Source: Campylorhamphus procurvoides
Lineage: Eukaryota > Chordata > Aves > Passeriformes > Dendrocolaptidae
NCBI GenBank assembly: GCA_013396655.1
Contig: WBMV01006678.1
Coordinates: 1-64,000, forward strand
Length of the DNA: 64,000 nt
Reading direction: 5' to 3'
The notes below the pieces were generated by a model that made no database searches, had not been told where the DNA came from, and was given only the letters and a program-made list of their open reading frames with translations. The translations under genes and the position numbers were made by a program. Of this stretch, positions 51,123 through 62,300 are shown one piece after another (positions within the stretch are counted from its first letter, which is position 1; the number at the start of each line of letters is the position of its first letter).

Positions 51123-54100
51123 AGTGTGATAGAGTCTAATGGATAAATTTGAATTAAAGGATTCACGAACTGAATATTTGCATTTTCCCTGCTCAAAGGG
51201 GTTTAGATTTGAAGGCTGATAAATAGAATGAAGTTGAATAAGTGGAAAAAGCAGAGGATCTCACCCTCCAACAGTTCTTTGAGTGTTAATAAGATGAATT
51301 TGTAGGGGCAGCTAAGCCAATGGAAAGTCATTTAAGTGAAAAAAATCCTTACATTATGATTTTAATTCCAGTAATATATTGTCTCTAAAGATACAAACCA
51401 TGAAACAGTTTCAGTGACAATTAAACATGCCACACATTTTGAAATGAGAGCTAGTAACATTCAGCCCTAAGATTAAGATCTTTTTGATCAGAGCTTTTTC
51501 AGACAGCTTCAGGCAAAAAAATAAGCAAATACAGTTGTAAGGCTGAGGCATCATGTTCCAAGTCAGCTAAAAGGAAATGTGCATGGACAAACCCTTACTT
51601 CAGAGCCTAAAAGGAAGTGCTGACCCAAGTTTAACTATAGTGATGTGAATAATACTACACTAATGTGGCATTACCATATGTATTACAATTCCACAGCCAT
51701 AGATTCTCTTGAAGAAAACAGCTGCAGTACTGAAATTTTAATCTTCTCAAAATTACGAGGCAGAAAAATTATTCAGCCCTCAGAATCACAAAAGGAATGG
51801 TTATGAAGACTGTCATTATGGCAACTATTTGCTCTTTCTTTTTGCTAAAAAGATTTTCAGTCCTCAAATTTGGTTTTGATGTCTGCTTGTAGTAAGCCAT
51901 TGGTATATGTTCTCCAGTGTCCAGCTATTCTTTTCAAAGCAATAGTAAATTTTTTAAGGTTTGTGAAAAAGAGGGAGAGGTTACAGGAAGTAGTGGTGCC
52001 AACTCAGTTAATGACAGATCTCAGGACAAAATACCATACATCTGTGTGAGCTATCAGTGTGGAAAGGAAAAAAAATTCTGATTACTCTTCAAATATTCTA
52101 AGGAATATAAGGGTGCAGTCAGTCATGTATCCCAGAGTCATCTGATTGTCAGGTGAAGAATCTATTGAAAACATAGTATGATTTCCTTCTGACTTGAATA
52201 GCCAAGTTTTTTCCTAAGAAACCAAAATAAAAGGGATTCCTGTCCCTCATTTCATTGTGGTCCAAGTATGAGAACTTCCCATGCTTGAGTCAAGAAGCTT
52301 GGGCATGTTTTCAGGTCTACTAGGTTAGACGTAGTCCTAGGAAGGAGACTCCAGCTGGGACCTATAAAGTTTCACCTACCAAAGATATCATTCTCTTAAT
52401 GAGTGTGTCTTCCTCTTACACATGCAGAGTTCCTCTAGTGATTTGGGATGTCATATGGCAGATCTGTCTGGGCAATGTGATGGGGAAGCCTCACAGAACA
52501 AGAGAAAACTTCCAACAGTTGGCCTTGTCACCCCATGGAAATCTGTAAAGAAAACTTAGAGAAAACATGTTTTCTTTATCTTCCATCTCTGAGACACCAG
52601 GATTCACTTGAGTCATATTTCCAGATTTCATCAATAGTTCTTTGTGAATGAGCTTATTTTTCCCTATAACAGAGGTTGTTTTAAAAATAACAAAAGAAAA
52701 AAAATTACGAGATTCCTACTGTAAGCCTCAAAGTAGACTGAGGAACTTTCTTGGCCCACAGAAGTCAGTGAAAACTATCCGGACTGTAGTCTTGGTTGTA
52801 CTAGAACTAAATTAGCTTGCTTTAACTGCAACATGGTAAAGCAGAAGATCATAGTATTCATACAAATCTTGTAGTTGTATGAGTTAAATAAGAAAAAAAC
52901 CCAAACTCACTGTGTTTAACAGGGCTCACTGATAAAAATGCACATCTCTGCAATAACTTCTTTAAGTTAAACCTGGGTGCTTCCACTATTTTTAAGTAAT
53001 CTCCACAATGAGGAAACACAATTTCAAAAATTGACTAAAAACTGGATATAGTAATTTAAAGCTTTTCTCTATTCAGCATTGAATGCCTTATTTTTATTGC
53101 ATATAGCTATATAAATTTGTAGGTTTGGAATGCTGGGGAGCAAAGCCTCATACCTCATGTGTTCACACAAGTCAGGGCAGTATTTACTGTTATATCCATT
53201 TTGTAGGTGGGCTCTTTGAAGTGTGGATAACACCTTTTTGAGAGCTAGAATTATTAGAAATGTAGTTTTCATGGCTCCCAGTGTCCATTCTGGCTTCCAT
53301 TCAGACTCCAAGATAAAGCAGTATAAATAGAATTCCAGAGATTCTTAATCTCACTTGAGGCAAATTGCAGTGCAAAGCTAGTAGTGTCAGAAACTCTAAT
53401 TTCTGGAAACGTATCTCAGGATTCTTGGTACGTCACTAACTGTTCAGCGGTTATTGTTCATTGTGTTGTCAGAACAACAGTGTGCCCTTTGGAATCCCTG
53501 TGATGATTGTGTTTGTAGCAGCCTACAGAAGTAAAAAGCAAAAGTGGCTTAGTACAGTAGTCTTTGTGCATCTGGTCATAGGGCTGTGTTGAGAGAGGGA
53601 TCCAGCACAGGTTATTCAATACAAGATGCAGAGACTATTAAAACACATCAGGTGTTGACCCTGCAAACTCTCCTAGTTAGCCACAGCTGAGTGCCTAGTT
53701 TGTTGTCACCAACAAAACTGTGTGCTGGCAAGGGGTATGACAATGAGGGTTTGTGGGATGAGTAATGTAATAATTAACACATCAGTGGTGGGCATTACTA
53801 CAGGCCCAGGATCTGGGTACCTGTTCAAGCCAAACCATTTCCTAGTTCTGCGTCTACTTTTAGTTCTCTTCTTTTTTCTTCTGTCCAATACTCCTTGCTT
53901 TCACTAGTAGTCCTATAGTCAGATAGGTGTACAAGCCGGCCATTCCTCTCACTGTCAGACATTAATACTCTTCTTGATTTATGTCAATAAAGAGTTATTC
54001 TACCAAAGTTAGTAGAGTTAAATGAATGAAGAAATCTTGGTGTAAGTGAAAAGAATAAGCCTCCCCAAAGGTTCCAGTGAACATTCATCAATACAGCTTA

Positions 54101-55000
54101 TCTGTTTCCTGCTGTTTCACTTATGTAAGCACTCATAAACTCAGTTTAAATGACAAATTAGACAGGTTTATAACTGATCTGTGCTAAGGTAAAAACAATG
54201 GTGCATAAGTTAATTCATCTATTAATTATTTGAGATTAATCAGCATTTATCTGATGTAATCTGTCTTTTATTTTACACAGGGGTAAAAGTGTAGAAGTAA
54301 TATTTACTACATGGTTTATAAGCAGTAGCCTGATGATCTTTTCCTCTCTTAGTGCACCAAACTGACCTACACATAACCTCTCAAATAATGGGAGTTTAAT
54401 GACATACTCCTTTTAAATCACATAACTGAAGCATCAGGTTTTCAAAAGACCATAGCCCATTTAAAATAACTCAAACAATAGGAAATCAACCCCAAAAGTT
54501 GTCAAATATATCATTATTAAAAATTGACTCTGATTATTAAGAGACACTGTGATAATGTTATTTTAAACCATGTCAAATCAATAGATTCCAATTTTGGTGG
54601 AATATTTTCAAAGTATATTCTGAGCTTTATATTTCAGTGCAAGCAACAAGTCCTAGTGATTATGGCTGACAGCACTGAAGACTTTACTACAGCTAAATTT
54701 AGCTCCTTACTTACTCGTACACTATACACACATTCCACCACCTCTTGTTTACCATATCTCTCTGTAAAATATAACCTAAAAATGACATTCTCTTTGTCCA
54801 GAATGTGTGCACTTAACCTGATTAATTTTTACAGTACATATCTTCTTCCTTAGATAATTTAATGTTGTTTCATGTGAAACCCAGTGATTTTGTTGAAATA
54901 TGTTGCTAGTAATTATTTTCTCAAATTCTAATATCCAGTAGGACTGAGATGGGACCCTGAAGACCCCATATGAGCAGGAGAAGTTTTTCTGGTGACCCAG
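51123..55000. other. Unique sequence, no gene seen
   Basis: No exon, RNA gene or repeat family is recognised. Open frames reach about 110 codons (54524-54853 plus) without any domain. Confidence 0.5.
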
Positions 55001-55857
55001 TGTTAGAGTTTCAAACCTAAGTTGGAATTCCTTCCAAAAAGCTTGGAGCCAATGCCTTAGTGTCAGTAAAGATGTTTAACAAAGGAGACAAAAGACATGC
55101 ATACCCTGATGTTATCTGCCTTGGCCAGGTTTTTATTCTGATCTCCCAGCCTGGGAGAGGGGGGAAAGGGGTTGATGTTTCTGGCTTTCTGTGCAGGTCA
55201 GGGAGCTCAGCACTCAGCGGAGTAGGAGGACGGGAGACACACACACTCTGATCCCAGCATCACTGGATACTAGACTGTGCTCCTTTTTCCCTTCTCCAAC
55301 TCAACTGTTTTCATCCATGAGTGATCATAACCACCACAAAGATTGCCGTGAGGAAAAGAGGGGGGAGAAAGTCCCGGTTTTTCCTGCCCCTGCGGAGACA
55401 GGATTGTTGCTGCTTTGCTCTCCATTTTCTTATGGGAACCAACCTGGGAACCGCCTGCCATCTCGCCTAAGGGAGAAGCCAGCTGGCCAGGCGTGACATT
55501 GCCACCTGCTGTCTGTAAATATAACTGCAATCCCTGGGAGAGAGCGAGCGACCAGCGGAGGAGGTGCCACAGCGCCACCTGCTGTCTGTAGATATAATTG
55601 CATGTCTCCTTTTTGGGGGTAGCCAAAAGGACCTTTTTTGACTGTTTGCCTTGTCATATGGGGGTGGAGGGGTTTATTACAAACTGTTGTTGTTTGGTTC
55701 TTTTCTGGAGATATATATATATATATAGTGGTTAAGAACTGTTATCTTTTTCTTTATATATATTTTTCCTAATTAAAGTTCTGTTTTCCAAATTTAAAGG
55801 AGAGGGGATTATTTCTTGGCCAAGATAGATATCTTAGTTCTCCCTCAGACTAAGACA
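55001..55857 (+). mobile_element. Complete solo LTR with perfect 5 bp target duplication
   Basis: The element starts TGTTAGAGTTTC and ends CAGACTAAGACA, canonical TG...CA ends over 857 bases. Exact flanking copies of CCCAG lie at 54996-55000 and 55858-55862. It is GC-richer than its surroundings in the middle and AT-rich toward the 3' end, with an (AT)8 run at 55711-55726 and a poly(A) signal ATTAAA at 55772-55777, which favours plus orientation. A segment of about 73 bases is duplicated in tandem inside it (motif starts at 55501 and 55574). Frames of 60-118 codons on both strands are products of the GC-rich composition. The family name is not recalled. Confidence 0.85.
55501..55590 (-). promoter_or_regulatory. 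Two tandem CTCF-like motifs inside the LTR
   Basis: GCCACCTGCTGTCTGTA occurs at 55501-55517 and again at 55574-55590, preceded by AGC in the second copy. On the minus strand the core reads CAGCAGGTGGC followed by AA or GC. This fits the vertebrate CTCF core CCASYAGRKGGCR except for the first C. Both sites point the same way, 73 bases apart. CTCF organises chromatin loops, and its sites are often spread by retroelements. Binding here is an inference from the motif only. Confidence 0.5.
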
Positions 55858-58800
55858 CCCAGGAACTTTGAGTGCTATCCAAAACAAATATACCCAGCTA
55901 GTGAGTTCTGCCTGGAAAGTGGCACTAAGGAAGACATGCAGCAGCATGATCCCATAAGAAGCCATGAAGAATCAGAGAAGCCATCCTGGCAATGGGCATG
56001 ATAGAGAAGACATATTTCTAGAGAACTTGTTATTTGCTGAAAAATCTGAAATACAATGTTGATGCTGCTATTTAAACATAGACCCACTTGGTTTTTAGTA
56101 TTTCAGTATATTATAATTGCAGTTTGATATTCTGAATATTAATGGTATGAAACCCAAATCTAATGGGATACATTATTGTTTAAAGCATCTGGTTAACTAA
56201 GTTTTGGCAGTAGAGATTATTTGGGATGCCATTTATACTATGAAATCCAAGTGAACATAAGACCTTTTAGGCTCAGATGATCCTAGGCATCAATCTCATT
56301 TTCTCCTTGTGCTATCATACACCCTGTTGACTTTCAGGGTATTTGTATTTTTTTGAGAGGTCAATTTTATTCTAGTCACTTCACAAAGAATTACTGTACA
56401 GCTATCTCCTTTGCTAAAGGCCAGACAATTTACTGGGCAGCAATGGCACCAAACCTTGATTATGAAAGAGGCAGCATTGCATCTTCAGGTATGAAGAGAG
56501 TATTAGTCATCAGTCCTGATAGAAATGGTATATCCTTCACTTGTCTCCTCTGCAAATAAGGGTAAGGGAGACAAAAAGAAGCCAGCAGGAGCTGACTGTT
56601 AACAAAGGAGCCAATAATTCATTAAAAGAGCCTGGAACAGGACAGGGTCAAGCCTTTCACAGTAGCATGCATGCAAACTAGTCATTCAAACTGTAGATGC
56701 TCTCTTAGAATCTAATTGTGTATAAACTTTTGCAGGGAGTGATCTCATGAATGTTAGAGGAATGAGTACCCAGAAGTCTGCCAGTGGTACCTGATAACAA
56801 AGTCTTTGGTCAACAGAAGAAGCAGCTTAGGTTTGCCCAGCTGCAAAGTTAACATACCTCATTGTGATAGCATTACAATTTGTTGGACACAGCTCCTGCT
56901 CCCTGGCCAGCCCATTTTCCTGAGACCAGTTCTCCCCCTTCCAATGTCTATGATGCTTCTGACAAGTAAGTCAGGTCTTACATTATCAACTTGTCTACTA
57001 TGCTTATAGAACTGGAAGTAGGACATTTGACCAAATAAGATCTTTCAGTAGAGGTTTCTGTAAGTTGTCAAACCATTCCAAAAGTTTCTCTGCAATGTAA
57101 TGATCTGTAGTGTACTACAGATCAAATTTCTAAGGGTGTGTGTCCCTAGCACATACATCAGAGGTGATTGCTAGGGTAGTGTTTAAGTAGGATGAAGTAA
57201 TGTTGTTATACTAAAAGCTTTGTAATAAGAAAAAAAAGTGAGATATTGAAAAATTCCATCATCAAAAACACTGAGTGTACAGTGACTATTATACTATATT
57301 CAGGCAATAAGCATGTAACGTCATGATACACAGCCTCTGAAATGCTATGTGATCTGTTATGAAATTTAAGGTAGTTTAATACTTTAATGATCTTCTGAAA
57401 TATATCGCAATACAGAAAAGTCATGTTTAAATATTTTCTTTGGATATTATTGACATTTCTTTGACTTAAAATGTCTTTAAATTTTACTCTTCATCCTCCT
57501 ATAGGGAGACTTTCCCTCAGTTCATAGCACAGGTAAAAACAGTCTTATCTAGGTGGAGTGACTGACTTGGAGAGTGAGGCCAAAAGATACCATCAGATAG
57601 CATCAGTCCCAAAGAAGGAGTTGGTCCCATTATACTGGGTGAGTTTGCTTGGTCATTTGTGGCTGGTTGTAACAATGGGAATTACTCACAGTTCAGCTTT
57701 AGTTAAGATTAATACCACTGTGAAAGTCATTTTGGGTAAGAGTTATACCTCCTCTTGACTGGGGAGAAATGACTAATTGTCAAAATATAGCACAGGGAGG
57801 CTGCACTCACCCAGGTAAAATCTGGTTTTCCTGTAGGCTTTGATTAATGAATTTGTCATTGTTTTTCCATGCAGGAACAATTGTTGGAACAATACTCTAA
57901 TGCTTTGGTGGAAATAGGACTTGCCTTTCAGACATGTGCTAAAGAATGTGAAGGATCATGGCTGCTAAAATTTTGCTGTGAGATCATGACAATCAAACCT
58001 TCTCATTTCCAGCTGGGCTGCAGGGCATAGCTATATATAGGGTGACTGCTAACAATTAGTATATGAAAGTGGAAGAATCTATATTATTCAATAAGCTCCA
58101 TATCCTGTGACTGGAAGCAATGATGGAAGAGATACTTACTCCTGGACAAACAATGATCCTGCGCCTCCCAGACTACAAAACTTCCCAGCGCTTGATAGTA
58201 GTATAAAGACCTGAAGGTAAACATCAAAAGCCAGATTCACAGCCATGTTTCACAGAAGTAATAGTATGTCTTGCTTTTGTTGTAGGTCTCCACAGTACCA
58301 AATAAGTTGTTAGTATCACTTCTCCCAGAGATCAGAAAGGAAAGCTGAAAACACAAGAGAGCAAAAGGACAAGCAGTTCTAAAGTTGTCAACATGCCTTT
58401 GGGAGAAAAATATTTCTTACATCTTTGCCAAGTGCATCCCTGGTGTATGAGGAAAACACACCAGTCTCACCAATAAATCAGTTTTACAGCAAATAAATCC
58501 TCTCCCACTGTGTTCTTGTCTATACATTAGCTGAGAAAAGCCTCCACTCCTATGGTTGTGACTGCTACAGATAAATATGTGTTTGAAACAATCCATGACT
58601 GGATGATGACAGCAAAAATCCAGGCTTCATTTCTCAAGCCTATGTTTTCAAATTTTATTGATAAAACCTAGTTCTCTTCTTAAACCAGGTTTCTGCTAAT
58701 GGTATTTTAGTGAAGTTACATTTTCCAGTGTAGTTACTCCTAGTGAAATCTACCTAGGGCAAGTGGGAGAGCACATACGTAGAGACACTGCACAGAGGCC

Positions 58801-59193
58801 AAAATGATTCCTAGTAAAAGAAGACCTTCTTTGATTTAGAAGGCCTACCGAGATAAAGGAAGAGAAGAATCATAGACAGAAAGGTTTTCTGTCTGCTGGC
58901 AATATCTCTGGAAAACCTGAGCTGCTAGTGAGCTAATTTTCAGAGAAGGTCTAAGGAAAATTCAGGGAAGCTTGAACTCTGGAAACTGTATTGGGTCTGG
59001 TTCTTCATTTTAATCTATTACTCCACTGTATGTTCAGTCAGCCTGGCTATTTTGTTCTTAAAGTTATTCTACTCCCAAACTAAAAATTTAGAACTTCTCC
59101 ATTTTACCTGCACTTCATAAATTGATTGCCACTAAGCTGGACAACCTATCCAGCATATGGCAACTACTATAGTAATTTCAGGGGCTAGTCTTC
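55858..59193. other. Unique sequence, no gene seen
   Basis: No exon or repeat family is recognised apart from the palindrome at 57101-57124. All open frames are below about 75 codons. Confidence 0.5.
57101..57124. repeat. Near-perfect 24 bp palindrome
   Basis: TGATCTGTAGT and its exact reverse complement ACTACAGATCA are separated by two bases. An 11 bp stem with a 2-base centre would extrude as a cruciform and cannot form a comfortable RNA loop without opening inner pairs. Confidence 0.9.
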
Positions 59194-59771
59194 TGTCATG
59201 ATTTAACCCCACCAGGCTACCAAGGCCCACATAACCTCTCTCTTATCTACTCCCTGGTGGGAAGGGGAGACCTCTGAGGACTAAAAGTGAGAAAACTCAT
59301 GGATTGAGATACAGTCAGTTTAATAGGTAATGCAAAAATTGCACAAAAAAGCAAAGTGAAACAAGGAACTCATTCACCACTTTCCATCATCATGCAGGTG
59401 TTCATCCATACCGAGGAAAAGAGGGCTCTCACACATGTAATAGTGTCTTTGGAAGACAAGTGTCATCTCCTGCTTCCTTCTTCACCCCCTCGTTTATATG
59501 TTGAGTGCAATGTAATATGGTCTAGGATATCCCTTGGGTCAGTGGGGATCAGCTGTCCAGCTGTGCACCCTCCCAGCTTCTTGTGCATCCCCAGCTTCCT
59601 CAGTGGTGGGCTAGAGTAAGAAGTAGGAAAGGCCGTGATGCTGTGTAAGCACTGCCCAGTGATAGCTAAAATATTCTTGTGTTATCAACACTGGTTTCAG
59701 CACAAATCCAAAACAATAGCTCTTGATAGCTACTATGAAGAAAATTAACTACTCCAGCCAAAACCAGCACA
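59194..59771 (-). mobile_element. Complete ERVL-like solo LTR, copy 2
   Basis: Reverse-complemented, this starts TGTGCTGGTTTTGGCTGG and ends TTAAATCATGACA, and aligns along its length with 50519-51122. On the minus strand ATATAAAC at about 59493-59500 is the likely TATA box and ATTAAA at 59319-59324 the poly(A) signal. Flanks are TCTTC (59189-59193) and TCTGC (59772-59776), a 5 bp duplication with one mismatch. It lies 8 kb from copy 1 in the opposite orientation. No internal retroviral sequence is present. Confidence 0.92.
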
Positions 59772-60895
59772 TCTGCCCATTATTTTGTCTAGTGTGTTTT
59801 ATATCCTTTATGGTTTATACAGTAGAGTAAAATGGTTCTTTCAATAATGCAGTGGAATGTGTTTTTGTATCTTAATTAACAAACAACTAAACACAACTGA
59901 CCCTGCAATCTGTGCATCAGCATTTCACACTACATTCACTTCTGGCATTAGCATTTAATGAGTTTATATCATGTGATACTTCTGAAAGATAGTGGCTAGA
60001 CATGATGACTCAGGAGATAAATTAATATAGGGAGCTGCGCTGTAAAAAAAATTTGTGGCACGAGGGGACTTTTCATAGGAAAAGCTGTGTAATTTGTGCT
60101 CAGCTTATTCCAAATAGGATGAAAAGAGGAGGCAAATTAATGACTTTTTTGGGGTATTTTTAGTCTTGTGGGTGGGGATCTTAGTGATATCTGAAACTAC
60201 TTTATATTACTTACCTTTGCATCCCTTCCACAATAGCATCCTCTGACTTTTTATACCAGTAAATCACTGGAGCAGTTCCAGTGATTGCAGCTTCACTGAA
60301 AGAATGCTGGTGGTGAAAGAATTCAAAGCAGCTTTGAGAATTGGTAGTGACTTAAAAAAAAAAAGGCAGCCAAACACAGATATTTGGACAAGCCTCATTT
60401 CAGCAGAGACTGTAAATCCCATTCTTACAGACTGTAAGAGTTTGACTAAAATGTAAGAGAAAGGTTGCATAGTCTTGACAATCTTAGAGGAGACTTTAAG
60501 AAATGCTATTCTGACTGCTACAAGCAAGGAAACTGTTAAAGCTTAGTATAAATAGCTGTTCTTTATAATGTCAAACAGAACATCCAAATGCCTTTATGTG
60601 TCATTTAAATAGTCCAAATTCATGGCCAGCCATATCAATAAAAAGTATAATTCATTATGTCTTATGTTTCCTAATCATGTATAGTCTGCAGTACATGTAA
60701 AAATGCATCTTGATTTGACCATGGACCTTATAGATAGCTTTAATAGAGTGGCTTACATTAAAAAGCCTGATTCATTCACAAATTTATTCTATTTATGTAG
60801 TTTGAAAAGATCTCTTGTGCTTACAATGCTCCTAAGAATTTCTATATTTAACTTTTTGGAGTTAGAGCAGAAAAATAGTAACAGTGAGCAGCTGG
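59772..60895. other. Unique sequence, no gene seen
   Basis: A poly-A run at about 60353-60364 could be taken for the tail of a retrocopy, but nothing upstream on either strand resembles a gene. No mobile element is recognised. Confidence 0.5.
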
Positions 60896-61000
60896 ATTCA
60901 CAGAGTGTTTAAGGTTGGAAGAAACTTCTGAAGGTTGTGTTGTCTCACCCCAGTTTCATCACAGGTTGGTACTCAGTTTGAGGCTGACACCTGCATTTTC
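60896..61000 (-). mobile_element. Probable CR1 3' end, old fragment
   Basis: The forward strand reads TTCACAGAGTGTTTAAGGTTGGAAG, then AAACTTCTGAAGG and a CACCCC segment. This matches the start of reverse-oriented CR1 copies, where terminal repeats precede AGGTTGGAAGGGACCT and a CCAACCCC segment. It is short and diverged. It lies just before, and in the same orientation as, the better copy at 61151. Confidence 0.6.
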
Positions 61001-61150
61001 AGTAGATATATAAGCTATGTACAAAAGCCTCTACAATACTCAAAAGAGTTGTTGGACTCCATTCAATTGGACACACTAGTGCATTAGAGATGTTCTCAGA
61101 TAATTCACCTGGCCTCCAGCCATCTAAGAAATTAGAGTCTGAGGTACTGT

Positions 61151-61580
61151 ATCACAGAATCACAGAATCATCAAGGCTGGAACAGACTTGCCAGATCATC
61201 CAATCCAACCATAAACCAAGCACCAGTATAATCACATATAAGCCATATCCCTGTGTGCCACATCAAGAAACCTCTTGAACACTTCCAAAGACTCCACCAC
61301 CTCCCTTGAAACTTTTTTCAGTTCCTAACTATTCTTGCAGTGAATTTACTTTTTTTTTTATTCTAATACCTAACCTGAACATCACCTGGTGCAATTTAGG
61401 ACCATTTCCTCTGCTCCTTTCACTTGTGACGTGGCAGAAGAGACCAATTCCCACCTCACTACCACCTCTTTTCAGGTAGTTGTAGAGACCAATAAGGTCT
61501 CCCTTAAGTGTACTCTTCTCCAAACTAAACAACCTCAGCACTCTCAGCCCTCCCAAAAGACTTGTTTCCACATCTGTCAG
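61151..61580 (-). mobile_element. CR1 LINE, 5'-truncated 3' end
   Basis: The forward strand begins with ATCACAGAATCACAGAATCA, the typical terminal repeats of CR1 in reverse. GGCTGGAACAGACTTGCCAGATCATCCAATCC-like 3' UTR follows, then the decayed ORF2 end on the minus strand at about 61329-61570. The CR1 landmark for reduced conservation is the FRLG.R.KK remnant near 61380, matching FRLD.RKKFF in better copies. Frameshifts interrupt the frame. The right border is approximate. Confidence 0.92.
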
Positions 61581-61841
61581 CCAGGCATTTGTATTAAGTG
61601 CACATAACAATTTTTTATCATCTTCAGAACATACTGCCTAGCCTCTGCCTGGCTCTCTAGGAGGGTGCAAAACTCCCATATATCTGTCATATCTGTGAGC
61701 ACGATGACAAAGACTTAGATGCCCTTGCTAATGTTAAGTGATTCTAGACATTTGTGCTTGTACAATAAAATGAGTACTTTATTAGGGTTGCTTTGCACTA
61801 GCATGCATGAGTCTGTGGGAATAGACTCACAATATCAGAAG
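61581..61841. other. Short unique spacer
   Basis: Sequence between the CR1 copy and the LTR, with nothing recognised. The CR1 similarity may extend a little into its left part. Confidence 0.4.
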
Positions 61842-62089
61842 TGGAACAGATCATGTAAGAGATGGGTCTGGAGAAGATGAAGGAATCCATCAAAGTGCCT
61901 TTTAAATCTGAGGGTTTTTTACTGTATTGTAAACTGGAGTTTGCTTCTTCCCTTTCTTCTTCCCCAGACCCCTGAGAGGAAACCCCTTACCTTCCTAATT
62001 AGTATGCAAACCTTGGCCAGGCTGTGTGAAACCCTTCCCTAATTGGTCCTTGTTAACCCTTCCTCTTGAATCCTATAGGCTGTGAAGCC

Positions 62090-62097
62090 TATAAAAG
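62090..62097 (+). promoter_or_regulatory. LTR TATA box
   Basis: TATAAAAG preceded by GTGAAGCC and followed by GACCTGGCCAGG, conserved with the opposite-strand copy at 30499-30506. Confidence 0.75.
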
Positions 62098-62110
62098 ACC
62101 TGGCCAGGGG

Positions 62111-62116
62111 AATAAA
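62111..62116 (+). terminator. LTR poly(A) signal
   Basis: AATAAA, 13 bases downstream of the TATA box. The same arrangement appears on the minus strand at 30480-30485 in copy 1. It would end proviral transcripts in the 3' LTR. Confidence 0.65.
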
Positions 62117-62300
62117 TGCTCTCTCTGCTCTCCTGTCCTCCATGTGTGTGTGTGTGTCTCTGCTGGGACCTCTAGAGACCACACGGCCGAGACCACACGG
62201 CCGGGAGGGGCCGGAAAAAGGAGGAGCGAACCCCTCAACTGCTCCATGAGTCATTCATGGAAATAAAGATTAGAGCCACTAGCTTGTCACATCCCCAGTA

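Larger units (their letters stand above)
61842..62300 (+). mobile_element. Solo LTR, ERVK-like, copy 2
   Basis: Same family as the minus-strand copy at 30290-30747. Shared segments are GAACAGATCATGTAA near the start, AAGTGCCTT..AAATCTGAGG, TTTTTTACTGTATTGTAA, TTCCTAATTAGTATGCAA and GGCTGTGAAGCCTATAAAAG. TATAAAAG at 62090-62097 is followed 13 bases later by AATAAA at 62111-62116, a compact layout typical of class II retroviruses with a short R region. U5 contains a (TG)7 run at 62143-62156 and a perfect 14-base tandem duplication (GAGACCACACGGCC at 62175-62188 and 62189-62202) that the other copy lacks. The right border is approximate and no target duplication was found. No internal region is present. 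Confidence 0.85.

Noticed and set aside
55191..55657. Several 75-118 codon frames on both strands
   Set aside because: They fall inside the solo LTR with defined borders. LTRs are non-coding, and the frames are open because of GC-rich composition and an internal duplication.
60353..60364. Poly-A run as the tail of a processed pseudogene
   Set aside because: No gene-like sequence lies upstream on the matching strand and no flanking duplication is visible. Similar runs near 32130, 40320 and 48616 were rejected for the same reason.
30290..62300. The two ERVK-like LTRs as the ends of one 32 kb provirus
   Set aside because: They are in opposite orientation and the DNA between them has no retroviral genes. 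They are separate solo LTRs.
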